A stretch of 64,000 bases of DNA from Rhizobium sp. BT03. Lineage in GTDB: Bacteria > Pseudomonadota > Alphaproteobacteria > Rhizobiales > Rhizobiaceae. The notes below the pieces were generated by a model. The model was not told the origin of the DNA and did no database searches. It saw only the letters and a program-made list of their open reading frames with translations. Position numbers and translations under genes: made by a program. The stretch is from assembly GCF_030053155.1 (NCBI RefSeq), contig NZ_CP125642.1, forward strand, positions 62,001-126,000, given 5' to 3'. Positions 1 to 8,970 of this stretch are shown piece after piece; within the stretch, counting starts at the first letter, position 1; each line of letters opens with the position of its first letter.

Positions 1-2
1 GT

Positions 3-2216
3 GCGCAGGAATGCGTGCGGCAGCATCACCACTACTGGCTTATCGCCGCCGCCGTCGTCCTTGGCGCCAGCACCTGGGCAACCCATTTTATCGCGATGCT
101 GGCCTATGCCGGCCCGGTGCCGATCGGCTACGATGGCTTATTGATCATTCTGTCGATTATCGCCGCCATCGTCCTGTTTGCGGTCGCGGTTGAAATCGCT
201 TTTATGAATGGCGGCCAGCTTGTCCAGGCGTCCGGCGGGGTCCTGTTCGGTATTGCCATTGCGGCAATGCATTTCGTGGGGTTGCTCGCCATCACGCCGT
301 TCAGCATGGTTTCGCTCGCTCTCGACAAATCGATCGTCGCCTGCGCGTTGGCAATCGGCTTCGGCATCGTTGCGGTTGCGGCCCTGCGGCATAGCGCCAG
401 CAGGCGTTTTCATATCTTCGCCGGCGCGGCGTGCATCGTCCTGGCGATCTGCAGCCTCCACACGGTGTCGATGAGCGGTGTCCAGATCACCCCTTCCGCC
501 GAGCCCGTCCATGCCGATCTCTCCTCCGTCGATCGGATCGCCATCGCAATTGCCGTCTCGATCATCTCGACATTGATCCTGCTCGGAGCCGCCGCAGCGC
601 TGTTCCTTGACCGTCATTTGACCGATCTGCGCGGGCTGGCGAATGCCTCGTTCGAGGGGCTGGTCATCGCTCAGGAGAATGTCGTCATCGATCTCAACGA
701 GAAATTCGCTGCGATGGCCGGTAAGGCAGCCACATTTCTGAAAGGGCAACCGGTCGAGGCGGTGCTTGCAATCGACAGCCGCCTCGGCATGGACACCTGC
801 CAGGGAGCGGTGTTGCGCGACGGCCAGGATATGATTCCGGTCGAGGTCCTGGCTCGGACGATCGAATATCGTGGGCGCGAGTGCCAGGTGATTGCCGTGC
901 GCGATCTGACGGAGCGCCATGAGGCGAGCCGCAGGATCGAGCATATGGCGCGCCATGACCCGTTGACCGGCCTGGCGAACCGTCGCGAGTTCGACCGGCG
1001 TTTCGGGATGGCGATCGCCGGCGCGGCAGAAACCCCGAGCGGGCTGGCGCTGCTTGCCCTCGATCTCGACCGTTTCAAGCTCGTCAACGACACGTTCGGC
1101 CATGCCGAGGGCGACGCGGTGCTTCAGCGGGTCGCGCAGGTCCTGGTCCGCGCTTTGCCGACCGATGTGACGATCGCCCGCATGGGCGGAGACGAATTCT
1201 GCATCATCCTCGAAAACGCGTCCCGCCAGCAGACGGAAGCGTTGTCAACAGATCTGCTGACGGCTTTTGCCGAGGAGTTCGCAGATCTCGCGACGTCTTC
1301 GGGATTCGGCGCCAGCATCGGCATGGCCTTGTACCCGGAGCACGGCGTCACCGATCGGCGCCTCAGAAACAATGCCGACATGGCGCTTTACCGGGCCAAG
1401 AGCGGCGGCCGCGGCAGAGCCTGCACATTCGAGCCGGCGATGGACATTGAACTGCATGCCAAGCGGCAGCTCGAGCACGATCTGCGGCACGCAGTCGCCA
1501 AAGGAGAGCTGTTCCTCGTCTATCAGAGGATCGTCGACACATCCTCGCAACAGCCGTGCGGCTATGAGGCCTTGTTGCGCTGGCGCCATGCAAGCAGAGG
1601 CGTTCTTGCCCCGGCGGACTTCATCGCTGCCGCCGAAGAAACCGGCTGTATCATCCCCATCGGGATCTGGGTTCTGGAACAAGCCTGCAGCGAGGCAGCC
1701 TCGTGGAAAACCCCGCTGACGATCGCGGTCAATATCTCACCGGTTCAGTTCCTGATGCCGAACCTGGTGGAGCAGTTCTCGCAAATTCTTGCGAAAACCG
1801 GGCTGCGGCCAGACCGCCTGGAGCTTGAAGTCACCGAGTCGGCGCTGTTTCACGATCGGGCTGCGGTGCTTTCCACACTCGGTCAGCTGCGCGCGATGGG
1901 GATCCGGGTCGTGCTGGACGACTTCGGGACCGGTTATTCCTCGCTCGGCAACCTCCGGGATTTTCCGTTCGACAAGCTGAAGATCGACAGACGTTTCCTT
2001 GCCGGTATCGGCATCGATCCCACCATCAGGGCGCTGTTTGAGAATGTCATCGAGATGGCCTCGACGCTCAACCTGCCGGTGATTGCCGAAGGGGTCGAGA
2101 CGCAGGAACAGCTTGCGATCCTTCATGCAAGCCATCCGGCGCAGATGCAGGGCTTCCTGTTCGGCAAGCCTGAGCCGGCGCCGAGCAGCCGGGCGCCGTT
2201 GAAAGCCATCGCCTGA
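3..2216 (+). CDS. MHYT-GGDEF-EAL c-di-GMP turnover protein (5' end outside window)
   Basis: A membrane-anchored protein with both cyclic-di-GMP synthase and phosphodiesterase domains. The reading frame is open to the window edge and the first visible helix already belongs to an MHYT sensor domain, so roughly 40-50 N-terminal residues are missing; a GTG at 15 is unlikely to be the true start. Order in the visible 737 residues: MHYT membrane domain (about 1-190, with THFIAMLAY and MHFVGLLAI segments), a PAS-like linker, GGDEF (intact MGGDEF) and EAL (EALLRW, DDFGTGYSSL and AEGVET motifs all present). Both catalytic domains therefore look competent; the net activity cannot be read from sequence. 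MHYT domains are proposed to sense gases through bound copper. Confidence 0.93.
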   Translation, partial: AQECVRQHHHYWLIAAAVVLGASTWATHFIAMLAYAGPVPIGYDGLLIILSIIAAIVLFAVAVEIAFMNGGQLVQASGGVLFGIAIAAMHFVGLLAITPFSMVSLALDKSIVACALAIGFGIVAVAALRHSASRRFHIFAGAACIVLAICSLHTVSMSGVQITPSAEPVHADLSSVDRIAIAIAVSIISTLILLGAAAALFLDRHLTDLRGLANASFEGLVIAQENVVIDLNEKFAAMAGKAATFLKGQPVEAVLAIDSRLGMDTCQGAVLRDGQDMIPVEVLARTIEYRGRECQVIAVRDLTERHEASRRIEHMARHDPLTGLANRREFDRRFGMAIAGAAETPSGLALLALDLDRFKLVNDTFGHAEGDAVLQRVAQVLVRALPTDVTIARMGGDEFCIILENASRQQTEALSTDLLTAFAEEFADLATSSGFGASIGMALYPEHGVTDRRLRNNADMALYRAKSGGRGRACTFEPAMDIELHAKRQLEHDLRHAVAKGELFLVYQRIVDTSSQQPCGYEALLRWRHASRGVLAPADFIAAAEETGCIIPIGIWVLEQACSEAASWKTPLTIAVNISPVQFLMPNLVEQFSQILAKTGLRPDRLELEVTESALFHDRAAVLSTLGQLRAMGIRVVLDDFGTGYSSLGNLRDFPFDKLKIDRRFLAGIGIDPTIRALFENVIEMASTLNLPVIAEGVETQEQLAILHASHPAQMQGFLFGKPEPAPSSRAPLKAIA

Positions 2217-2255
2217 CCCGCATAGTCGGAATGATGGGCCTTCCAGCTGCTCCGA

Positions 2256-2978
2256 CTACTTTCCGTCAAGCCACTCCTGCAGCTCCGCTTCGGCCCGCTC
2301 CAGAGCGCTGTAGTTCAGGAGCTTGCGCAGGAAAGCGACCGTGACGGCGCGGGCGCGGAGATTGAAACGGCCGTCCTCGTGGTCGTCGCCGGCGCTCTGG
2401 TAGACGTCGAGCTTGTCGTAGAGCTGCTGCAGGCGGTTCTGCACGCTGCGCAGCGACAGGCCGCGGCGTTTGGCGATCGCCCGGTCGGTCAGGCCGAGCG
2501 CGATATCGACGAGGATCTCGTATTCGGAATCGGTAAAGCCGTTGGTCTGGCCGAGGCTCTTCTGCTGCAGGCCGCGCACCTCGCGGTCGATGACGCATTG
2601 GCTCTCGATGAAGATCGAGCGCAGCGCCAGCTTCAGCCGCTCGTCGGAGGCGGATTTCAGCACATAGCCGTAGGCTGCGCCATCCGGCACGATGCGCGAG
2701 ACGCCGCGCACATAGGCCTCGTCGGAATAGTTCGACCAGAACAGGATGCGGGTCTCCGGCCGCTCCTTCCAGATGGTGCGCGCCGCCTCGATGCCGTTGC
2801 GGCTCGCCATCTGCAGGTCCATGACGATATGTGCCGACTTGTGGTCGCGGGCGAGCTTCTCGCCGACCGTGCCGTTCTCGGCCTCGATCACCGTATCGCA
2901 TTCCGGCAGGGCGGCGTTGACCGCCTCGTGCAGGTAGGAGCGGTGCAGCGGGTCGTCCTCGACGATCAGAACCTTCAT
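2256..2978 (-). CDS. LuxR/NarL-type response regulator
   Basis: A 240-residue two-component response regulator. The N-terminal receiver has the acidic pair D8/D9, phospho-acceptor D54 (IVMDLQM) and the conserved Lys in GYVLKSA. A C-terminal LuxR-type helix-turn-helix follows (about 150-210, DRAIAKRRGLSLRSVQNRL). It is encoded just downstream of the histidine kinase with a 13-nt gap; its GAGGAG ribosome site overlaps the kinase stop codon, so the two are probably translationally coupled. The pair diverges from a sugar ABC operon that it may regulate; this is inferred from position only. Confidence 0.93.
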   Translation of the reverse strand: MKVLIVEDDPLHRSYLHEAVNAALPECDTVIEAENGTVGEKLARDHKSAHIVMDLQMASRNGIEAARTIWKERPETRILFWSNYSDEAYVRGVSRIVPDGAAYGYVLKSASDERLKLALRSIFIESQCVIDREVRGLQQKSLGQTNGFTDSEYEILVDIALGLTDRAIAKRRGLSLRSVQNRLQQLYDKLDVYQSAGDDHEDGRFNLRARAVTVAFLRKLLNYSALERAEAELQEWLDGK

Positions 2979-2991
2979 TGCGCGTTTCTCC

Positions 2992-4230
2992 TCAGTCCGG
3001 CCCGCTTGCCGGGTCGTGCGGGGTCAGCGGCAGCACGACGCGCACCACGGTCCCGCGATTGTTGTGGCCGGGCCCGGTGGTGAAGCGCGCCGAGATCAGC
3101 CGCGCACGGGTCTTCATATTGTCGATGCCGCCGCCGATCCGTCCCCGCGCCTTGGCAAGCCCCGTTCCGTCGTCGAAAATTTCGATCGACAGCCGTTCCT
3201 CATCGGCCTCGAGCCGCACCGTCACGGCGAGGGGCGCGGCATGGCGCACCGCATTGTTGATCGCCTCCTGCGCGATCCGGAACAGCGCGACGCTGACGGT
3301 CGGTTCCAGCCGCTCCAATGCGCCGTGCGTTTCGTCGACCAGACCCCATTCGATGGCCGATCCCGTGTCGCGGGTCGAGCGGTCGAGATGATGCTCGATT
3401 GCCTGCGCGAGACCGAAGAGCTGGAGCACAGATGGTTTTGCCTGTTCGATGATTTGCCGCAGATCCTGCATGCAATGCTGCAGCGAACGCGAGACCGGCT
3501 CCAGCGCTTCCGGTGTCACCTCGCCGTTGCGCGACAGCCGGTCGATCCGGCGGGCGAGCCGCGTCAAGTCGGCGAGCGTCTGGTCGTGCAGGTCCATGCC
3601 GATCCGCTGGCGTTCCTGCTCCAGCGCCTCGGTCAGCTTCAGCGCGCCCTGCCGCAGCCCCTCCTCGCGGGCCCGGGCCTCCGCCTCGACGATGGCCGAG
3701 CGTTGCGCCTGCTCGGCCGCCTGCAGCGCGAAGAAATAGGGGGTCAGCAGGTCGGCGATGATGCGGGCGCGTTCGATATCCTCCATCGTATAGACGCCTG
3801 CCGTTCGCGACGAACAGGAGAGCGCCGCGATGATCGTGCCCTGCACCTTCATCGGCACATGCAGGCGGCTCCGCAGCGACTCTTCGACGATCGGCCGCTT
3901 GAACGCGCCCTCGAAATGGAAACGCTGGTCCGTCATGGCGTCGTCCGCCAGCAGAAAATCGACCTCGCCCCAGAGCAGCGAGCGGATCGGGCTGTTGACC
4001 ACGGGCGCACCGGCAAGGTCGCCCCAGGCGGTCTCGATACCCGTCTCATAGGCAGTGTGGTAGTTGCCGCCCTCGAGCAGCACGCAGACATCGAGATGGT
4101 CGTGCGGGATGATATGGGCGACCTCGGCCGCGACCGAACGGATGGCCGAGCGGAAGTCGAGCTGGCCGGCGAGCAGCCGGGAAATACCGAGATAGTGGTC
4201 GAACATGGCTGCGGGTGCGCGATGCAGCAT
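2992..4230 (-). CDS. Cytosolic GAF-domain sensor histidine kinase (HisKA_3 family)
   Basis: A 412-residue kinase with no signal peptide or membrane helix. A GAF domain (about 25-170) leads through a short coiled coil to the HisKA_3 dimerisation helix, with phospho-acceptor His215 in MDLHDQTLADL, and then an HATPase_c domain (N-box EAINNAVRHA, G-box FDDGTGLA). NarL-type regulators normally pair with this kinase class, matching the next gene. The ATG at 4230 was chosen over an in-frame start 51 nt upstream because GGAGGAACCACC directly precedes it. The signal is presumably a cytoplasmic small molecule, possibly the sugar imported by the divergent operon. Confidence 0.9.
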   Translation of the reverse strand: MLHRAPAAMFDHYLGISRLLAGQLDFRSAIRSVAAEVAHIIPHDHLDVCVLLEGGNYHTAYETGIETAWGDLAGAPVVNSPIRSLLWGEVDFLLADDAMTDQRFHFEGAFKRPIVEESLRSRLHVPMKVQGTIIAALSCSSRTAGVYTMEDIERARIIADLLTPYFFALQAAEQAQRSAIVEAEARAREEGLRQGALKLTEALEQERQRIGMDLHDQTLADLTRLARRIDRLSRNGEVTPEALEPVSRSLQHCMQDLRQIIEQAKPSVLQLFGLAQAIEHHLDRSTRDTGSAIEWGLVDETHGALERLEPTVSVALFRIAQEAINNAVRHAAPLAVTVRLEADEERLSIEIFDDGTGLAKARGRIGGGIDNMKTRARLISARFTTGPGHNNRGTVVRVVLPLTPHDPASGPD

Positions 4231-4439
4231 GGTGGTTCCTCCCAGAGACGGCAACAGGCCAGACGGCAGCAGGCTCCTCAATCCGCCGCGCGTCCTTCGC
4301 AGTAAGCGCCCGCGGAAGCGCCGCCGTCTTGCGTAAACCCGCAGCTAATTGCGCAAAACCCGCAAACGACTTGCTGCCTTGCCCCTGTACAGGCCGGTCG
4401 ATCTCCCGCATCCTGCCCTTACTGAGAGGAGGAAGCTCA

Positions 4440-4529
4440 GTGCAAGAACAATTTTCACTCGGCCCCGATTGGGCAATCAGGAGTGAAGCGATCCGCCGAC
4501 CAGCGCGATCATCAGGGAGGAAGACATGA
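4440..4529 (+). CDS. Possible 29-residue leader peptide of the sugar ABC operon
   Basis: A GTG codon 7 nt after a perfect AGGAGG (4427-4432) opens a 30-codon frame whose TGA overlaps the ATG of the binding-protein gene (ATGA at 4526-4529). The encoded peptide (begins MQEQFSLGPDW) matches nothing I recognise. The strong ribosome site, GTG start and overlapping stop would suit translational coupling, but a 90-nt open frame can arise by chance. An inverted repeat ACTGAG/CTCAGT flanks the ribosome site. Confidence 0.25.
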   Translation: MQEQFSLGPDWAIRSEAIRRPARSSGRKT

Positions 4530-5542
4530 CAATCCGCAAGATGCTTCTGGCATCGGCCGCTATTGCTTGCGCCGCGATGCCCGTTTCCGCCTTTGCCGAC
4601 ACGTCGGCCAAGAAAATCGCCCTTTCCAACAATTATGCCGGCAACTCCTGGCGCCAGGCCATGCTGACCAGCTGGGGCAAGGTGACGGGCGAAGCCGTGA
4701 AATCAGGCGTCGTTGCCGCAGCCGACCCTTTCACCACCGCCGAGAACCAGGCGACGGAGCAGGCGGCGCAGATCCAGAACATGATCCTGCAGGGCTATGA
4801 CGCCATCGTGCTGAACGCCGCCTCGCCGACGGCGTTGAACGGCGCGGTCAAGGAAGCCTGCGACGCCGGCATCACCGTCGTTTCCTTCGACGGCATCGTC
4901 ACCGAACCCTGCGCCTGGCGCATCGCCGTCAATTTCAAGGAAATGGGGCGCAGCGAAGTCGAGTACTTGTCGAAGAAAATCCCGGAAGGTGGCAATCTTC
5001 TGGAGATCCGCGGGCTTGCGGGGGTCTTCGTCGACGATGAGATTTCGGCGGGCATCCACGACGGCGTCAAGCAGTTCCCGCAGTTCAAGGTTGTCGGCTC
5101 CGTTCATGGAGACTGGGCTCAGGACGTAGCGCAGAAGGCTGTTGCCGGTGTCCTGCCGAGCCTGCCCGACATAGTCGGCGTGGTGACGCAGGGCGGCGAC
5201 GGTTATGGCGCTGCACAGGCGATTGCCGCCACCGACCGCAAGATGCCGATCATCATCATGGGTAACCGCGAAGACGAGTTGAAGTGGTGGAAGGAGCAGA
5301 AGGACGGCAAGGGCTACGAGACCATGTCCGTCTCCATCGCACCTGGAGTTTCGACGCTCGCCTTCTGGGTCGCCCAGCAGATCCTCGACGGCAAGCAAGT
5401 CAAGAAGGATCTCGTCGTGCCCTTCCTGCGCATCGACCAGGACAATCTCGAAACGAACCTCGCCAATACCCAGGCCGGCGGCGTTGCCAATGTGGAATAC
5501 ACGCAGGCTGACGCGATCAAGGTTATCGAGTCTGCAAAGTAA
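4526..5542 (+). CDS. Periplasmic sugar-binding protein of an ABC importer (RbsB-like)
   Basis: A 338-residue periplasmic binding protein of the ribose/galactose type (Peripla_BP_4). A Sec signal peptide is visible (MTIRKMLLASAAIACAAMPVSAFA), with cleavage likely after AFA near residue 24. GGGAGGAAGAC precedes the ATG. The body carries the usual type I fold markers (KIALSNNYAGNSW, ILQGYDAIVLNAAS, VTQGGDGYGAAQAI). It is the first gene of a five-gene set with the ATPase, two permeases and an SMP-30 lactonase. A strong hairpin follows the stop codon, which may favour high binding-protein expression. The sugar cannot be named from sequence. Confidence 0.93.
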   Translation: MTIRKMLLASAAIACAAMPVSAFADTSAKKIALSNNYAGNSWRQAMLTSWGKVTGEAVKSGVVAAADPFTTAENQATEQAAQIQNMILQGYDAIVLNAASPTALNGAVKEACDAGITVVSFDGIVTEPCAWRIAVNFKEMGRSEVEYLSKKIPEGGNLLEIRGLAGVFVDDEISAGIHDGVKQFPQFKVVGSVHGDWAQDVAQKAVAGVLPSLPDIVGVVTQGGDGYGAAQAIAATDRKMPIIIMGNREDELKWWKEQKDGKGYETMSVSIAPGVSTLAFWVAQQILDGKQVKKDLVVPFLRIDQDNLETNLANTQAGGVANVEYTQADAIKVIESAK

Positions 5543-5554
5543 TCTCCCGGTGAC

Positions 5555-5584
5555 TGCCGCGCGGCCGCAAATGGCCGCGCGGCA
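5555..5584 (+). promoter_or_regulatory. GC-rich intercistronic hairpin after the binding-protein gene
   Basis: A perfect 12-bp stem (TGCCGCGCGGCC, 5555-5566, paired with 5573-5584) with the six-base loop GCAAAT, starting 13 nt after the stop codon. There is no T-run, so it is more likely an mRNA-stabilising or partial attenuation element than a full terminator. Similar elements follow the other three binding-protein genes in this window. Confidence 0.75.
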
Positions 5585-5613
5585 TTCCTTGTGAAGCAGA
5601 TGTGGCGGGCAGG

Positions 5614-7065
5614 ATGAATGAGGTTTTGAAGGCGGTGATCGCCGTCGATGGCGCCAGAGTGAGCTTCGGCGCGGTCAGGGCGCTCGACGGCGTCACGCTC
5701 CGCGTCATGCCGGGCGAATGCGTCGGGCTCGTCGGCCACAATGGTGCGGGCAAATCTACAATCGTCAGCGTCATCAACGGCGGCCTCACCCCGCATGAAG
5801 GAAGTGTGGCAAGCGACGGCGAGCGGCTGGAGCGCTATGGCATCAACGCGGCGCGCGCCCGCGGCGTGCGCTGCGTCTTCCAGGAGCTTTCGCTCTGCCC
5901 CAATCTTTCCATCGTCGAGAACACCCGCATCATGCATCGCCATCTCGGCGGCTTCGGCTGGCGCAGGCGCGCCGCTGGAATCATCGAAAAGAGCCTCGAT
6001 GCCGTCTTTCCCGGCCATGGCATCGACAGCAGCCGGGCCGTGGGCGATCTGTCGATCGCCGAGCGGCAGATGGTCGAGATTGCAATGGCCTTTTCCGACG
6101 CCGGCGTTGCGCCGCGGCTGGTGATCCTCGACGAGCCGACCTCGTCGCTCGACGCAAGCCTTGCCCGCCAGATGCTCGATCATGTCCGCCGCTTCGTCGC
6201 CGCCGGCGGCTCCGTCATCTTCATCTCGCATATCCTGCACGAGATCCTCGAGACCTCCGACCGCATTATCGTCATGAAGGACGGCCGCGTCGTCGCCGAA
6301 CGTCCGGCTGATGGATTCGACCATCACGGCCTGGTGGAATCGATGGGCACCGTCGCCAAGGAGGAGACCGGACAGCGCTCGACGCGCGAACAATCCACCG
6401 CGCCGCTCATTCTGTCCCATCCGACGAAGGGCCTTCCCTTCACCGCCCGCAAGGGTGAGATCATCGCACTGGCCGGACTGGCCGGCCACGGACAGACCGA
6501 ATTGCTGCTCGCCCTGCATGCCGCCCAGTCCGGCAACTGGCTGCCTGAGCGCAATCCGCTCGTCACCTTCGTCGCCGGCGACCGCCGCCTCAACGGCGTC
6601 TTCGAACTGTGGAGCATCCTGCGCAACTTCTCGATCGCCTCGCTCAGTGACCTCACCCGGCACGGCCTGATCCTCGCCGATGAAGAGCAGACGAAGGGCG
6701 CCGACTGGAAGCGGCGGATCGAGATCCGCACGCCCGATATGGCCAACCGCATCCTGTCGCTTTCCGGCGGCAACCAGCAGAAGGTGCTGTTTGCCCGCGC
6801 GCTTGCGACGCGCGCGCCTGTCGTCCTGATGGACGATCCGATGCGCGGCGTCGACGTCGGCACCAAGCAGGAGGTCTACGCGATCATCCGCGAGGAAGCG
6901 GCGCGCGGCCGCACCTTCATCTGGTATTCCACCGAAATGGACGAGGTCCGCCTCTGCGACCGCGTCTACGTATTCCGCGAAGGCCGCATCACCGCCGAAC
7001 TCGCCGGCGACGCCGTCAACGAGACGAATATCATCGCCGCCTCCTTCGAAGGGGTCGCCGCATGA
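5614..7065 (+). CDS. Sugar ABC importer ATPase with two nucleotide-binding domains (RbsA/MglA-like)
   Basis: A 483-residue tandem ATPase. Domain 1 has Walker A GHNGAGKS at 41-48, an altered signature (LSIAERQM) and Walker B LVILDEPTSSLD. Domain 2 has the degenerate P-loop usual for this family (GLAGHGQTEL) but a good signature (LSGGNQQK) and Walker B (VVLMDDPMRGVD). It energises the two permeases that follow. The ATG at 5614 is preferred; an in-frame GTG at 5602 is possible and neither has a strong ribosome site. The stop overlaps the next start (ATGA). Confidence 0.92.
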   Translation: MNEVLKAVIAVDGARVSFGAVRALDGVTLRVMPGECVGLVGHNGAGKSTIVSVINGGLTPHEGSVASDGERLERYGINAARARGVRCVFQELSLCPNLSIVENTRIMHRHLGGFGWRRRAAGIIEKSLDAVFPGHGIDSSRAVGDLSIAERQMVEIAMAFSDAGVAPRLVILDEPTSSLDASLARQMLDHVRRFVAAGGSVIFISHILHEILETSDRIIVMKDGRVVAERPADGFDHHGLVESMGTVAKEETGQRSTREQSTAPLILSHPTKGLPFTARKGEIIALAGLAGHGQTELLLALHAAQSGNWLPERNPLVTFVAGDRRLNGVFELWSILRNFSIASLSDLTRHGLILADEEQTKGADWKRRIEIRTPDMANRILSLSGGNQQKVLFARALATRAPVVLMDDPMRGVDVGTKQEVYAIIREEAARGRTFIWYSTEMDEVRLCDRVYVFREGRITAELAGDAVNETNIIAASFEGVAA

Positions 7066-8009
7066 CGTTCCGGCTGTCGTCCGACGCCTTGCGTCTTGCC
7101 ATTCCTGCCTTGTCGCTGACGCTGCTGCTTGCCGCCGTCTTCTGGCTGCAGCCGCGCGCCATGAGCTATGTCGGGCTTAACCTGCTGTTCAACCTGGCTG
7201 TGCCCATCGCGCTTGCGACGATCGCCCAGATGCTGGTGATGGCGGTCAACGATCTCGATCTGTCGATGGGCACCTTCGTCAGCTTCGTCGCCTGCGTCAC
7301 CGCGACCTTTCTGCGCGATGCTCCCCTGATCGGCATCCTGATCCTTGCCGGTGCGATTGCTACCTATGCGGGCCTCGGCGTCGTCATCCATCTGCGCAAC
7401 CTGCCGTCGATCGTCGTCACCCTCGGCATGAGCTTCGTCTGGGGCGGCCTCGCCGTGCTGCTGCTGCCGGCACCGGGCGGCCAGGCGCCCGATTGGGTGC
7501 GCTGGCTGATGACCGTCAAGCCGCCGCTGGCGCCGATGGCGATCGTCGCCAGCATCGCCATCGCCGCGATCGCCCATCTCCTCGTCATGCGCTCCTCGCT
7601 CGGGGTGCTGATCCGCGGCATCGGCGGCAACCAGCGCTCGGTCGAGCGCGCCGGCTGGTCGATCGTTGCGGCGCGCGCCGGCGCCTACGGTCTTGCCGGC
7701 CTGTTCGCGGTGCTTGCCGGCATCGCCCTCGTCGGCCTGACGACCTCGGCCGATGCCAATATCGCGTTGCGCTACACGCTGCTGTCGATCGCCGGCGTCA
7801 TCCTCGGCGGCGGCGAGTTCATCGGCGGCCGCGTCTCCCCCGTCGGCGCCGTCATCGGCGCGCTGACGCTGACACTCGCCGGTTCGTTCCTGTCCTTCCT
7901 GCGCATCTCGCCGGACTGGCAGATCGGCGCGCAAGGCGCGATCCTGATCATCGTGCTCGCGCTCCGCCTGATGCTGAACCGCCTGGAGAAGCGGGAGAAA
8001 CGCCGATGA
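7062..8009 (+). CDS. Sugar ABC importer permease 1 (RbsC-like)
   Basis: A 315-residue inner-membrane permease of the BPD_transp_2 family with about nine hydrophobic segments. Recognisable family stretches are VMAVNDLDLSMG near the N-terminus and VILGGGEFIGGRVSPVGAVIGAL near the C-terminus. It overlaps the ATPase gene by four bases and the second permease by four bases, so the three are one translational unit. With permease 2 it probably forms a heterodimeric channel. Confidence 0.92.
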   Translation: MTFRLSSDALRLAIPALSLTLLLAAVFWLQPRAMSYVGLNLLFNLAVPIALATIAQMLVMAVNDLDLSMGTFVSFVACVTATFLRDAPLIGILILAGAIATYAGLGVVIHLRNLPSIVVTLGMSFVWGGLAVLLLPAPGGQAPDWVRWLMTVKPPLAPMAIVASIAIAAIAHLLVMRSSLGVLIRGIGGNQRSVERAGWSIVAARAGAYGLAGLFAVLAGIALVGLTTSADANIALRYTLLSIAGVILGGGEFIGGRVSPVGAVIGALTLTLAGSFLSFLRISPDWQIGAQGAILIIVLALRLMLNRLEKREKRR

Positions 8010-8956
8010 CCCCGCTCTTGAGCCTTTTCGGCAAACCCTGGATCTGGTCGTGGCTTGCCGCCTTCACCGTCTGGTTCCTGACGATCATGGTAACGCTCGG
8101 GGCGAGCACGCTCGGCCTGTCGCAGGCGGCCCTCACCTTCGCCGCCTTCTCGGTCATCGTCGGCATCGGCCAGATGTTCGTCATCACGCTGGGTCCGGGC
8201 AATATCGACCTCTCGGTTCCCGCCACCATGACGCTTGCCGGCACGGTGGCGTTGAAGCTGATGAATGTTGAAAACGGCATGATCCTGCCCGGCCTTCTCG
8301 TCGCCATCATCCTCGGCCTTGTGGTCGGCCTCGGCAATTATGCGCTGATCAAGGCGCTACGCATTCCGCCGATCATCGCGACGCTGTCCATGAGCTTCAT
8401 CGTCCAGTCCGCAGCGATCTGGACGAACCGGGGATTGCGCATCAAGCCTCCGACCATGCTTGCGGAGTTCACCACCTCGAACACGCTCGGCGTGCCGAAT
8501 GTGGCGATCGTCGCGCTCCTCATCTCGCTGCTTGCCTGGTTCCTGCTCGAAAAGACGATCTACGGTCGCTGGATCTCGGCGATCGGCCAGAGCATGCCGG
8601 CCGCGCGCATGGCCGGCATCCCGGTCGACGGCACACGCTTCGTCACCTATCTGTTCTGCGCCGTGCTCGCCTCGGTCGCAGGCTATCTGCTCGCCTGTTT
8701 CTCCGGCGGCGCGGCGCTCAACATGGGCTCGGAATATCTCCTGATGTCGATTGCCGTCGTCGTGATCGGCGGCACGGCGGTCGCCGGCGGCGATTCCAAT
8801 GTGCCGGGCATCTGGGGCGCATCGCTCTTCATGTTTCTGGTCGTCTCCATGCTCAACACCTACGGGGTCGGCGCCGGCATCCGCCTGATCATGACCGGCC
8901 TCATCATCATCAGCGTCATCATGCTCGCCGGCGGCCGCCGGGCCGGCATGCGATAA
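8006..8956 (+). CDS. Sugar ABC importer permease 2 (RbsC-like)
   Basis: A 316-residue permease paralogous to its upstream neighbour: the ITLGPGNIDLSVP segment matches the VNDLDLSMG region of permease 1, and IGGTAVAGGDSNVPGIWGA matches its C-terminal loop. The ATG at 8006 overlaps the stop of permease 1 (ATGA); the frame stays open far upstream only as an alternative reading of permease 1. Two different RbsC-type subunits served by one double ATPase is a common arrangement in rhizobial sugar importers. Confidence 0.92.
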   Translation: MTPLLSLFGKPWIWSWLAAFTVWFLTIMVTLGASTLGLSQAALTFAAFSVIVGIGQMFVITLGPGNIDLSVPATMTLAGTVALKLMNVENGMILPGLLVAIILGLVVGLGNYALIKALRIPPIIATLSMSFIVQSAAIWTNRGLRIKPPTMLAEFTTSNTLGVPNVAIVALLISLLAWFLLEKTIYGRWISAIGQSMPAARMAGIPVDGTRFVTYLFCAVLASVAGYLLACFSGGAALNMGSEYLLMSIAVVVIGGTAVAGGDSNVPGIWGASLFMFLVVSMLNTYGVGAGIRLIMTGLIIISVIMLAGGRRAGMR

Positions 8957-8970
8957 ACGGAAAGACCGCC

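Noticed and set aside
3016..4305. A 429-codon open frame on the plus strand opposite the histidine kinase gene
   Set aside because: Its product has no family features, while the minus strand encodes a complete GAF kinase with ribosome site. High GC makes long antiparallel frames common here.
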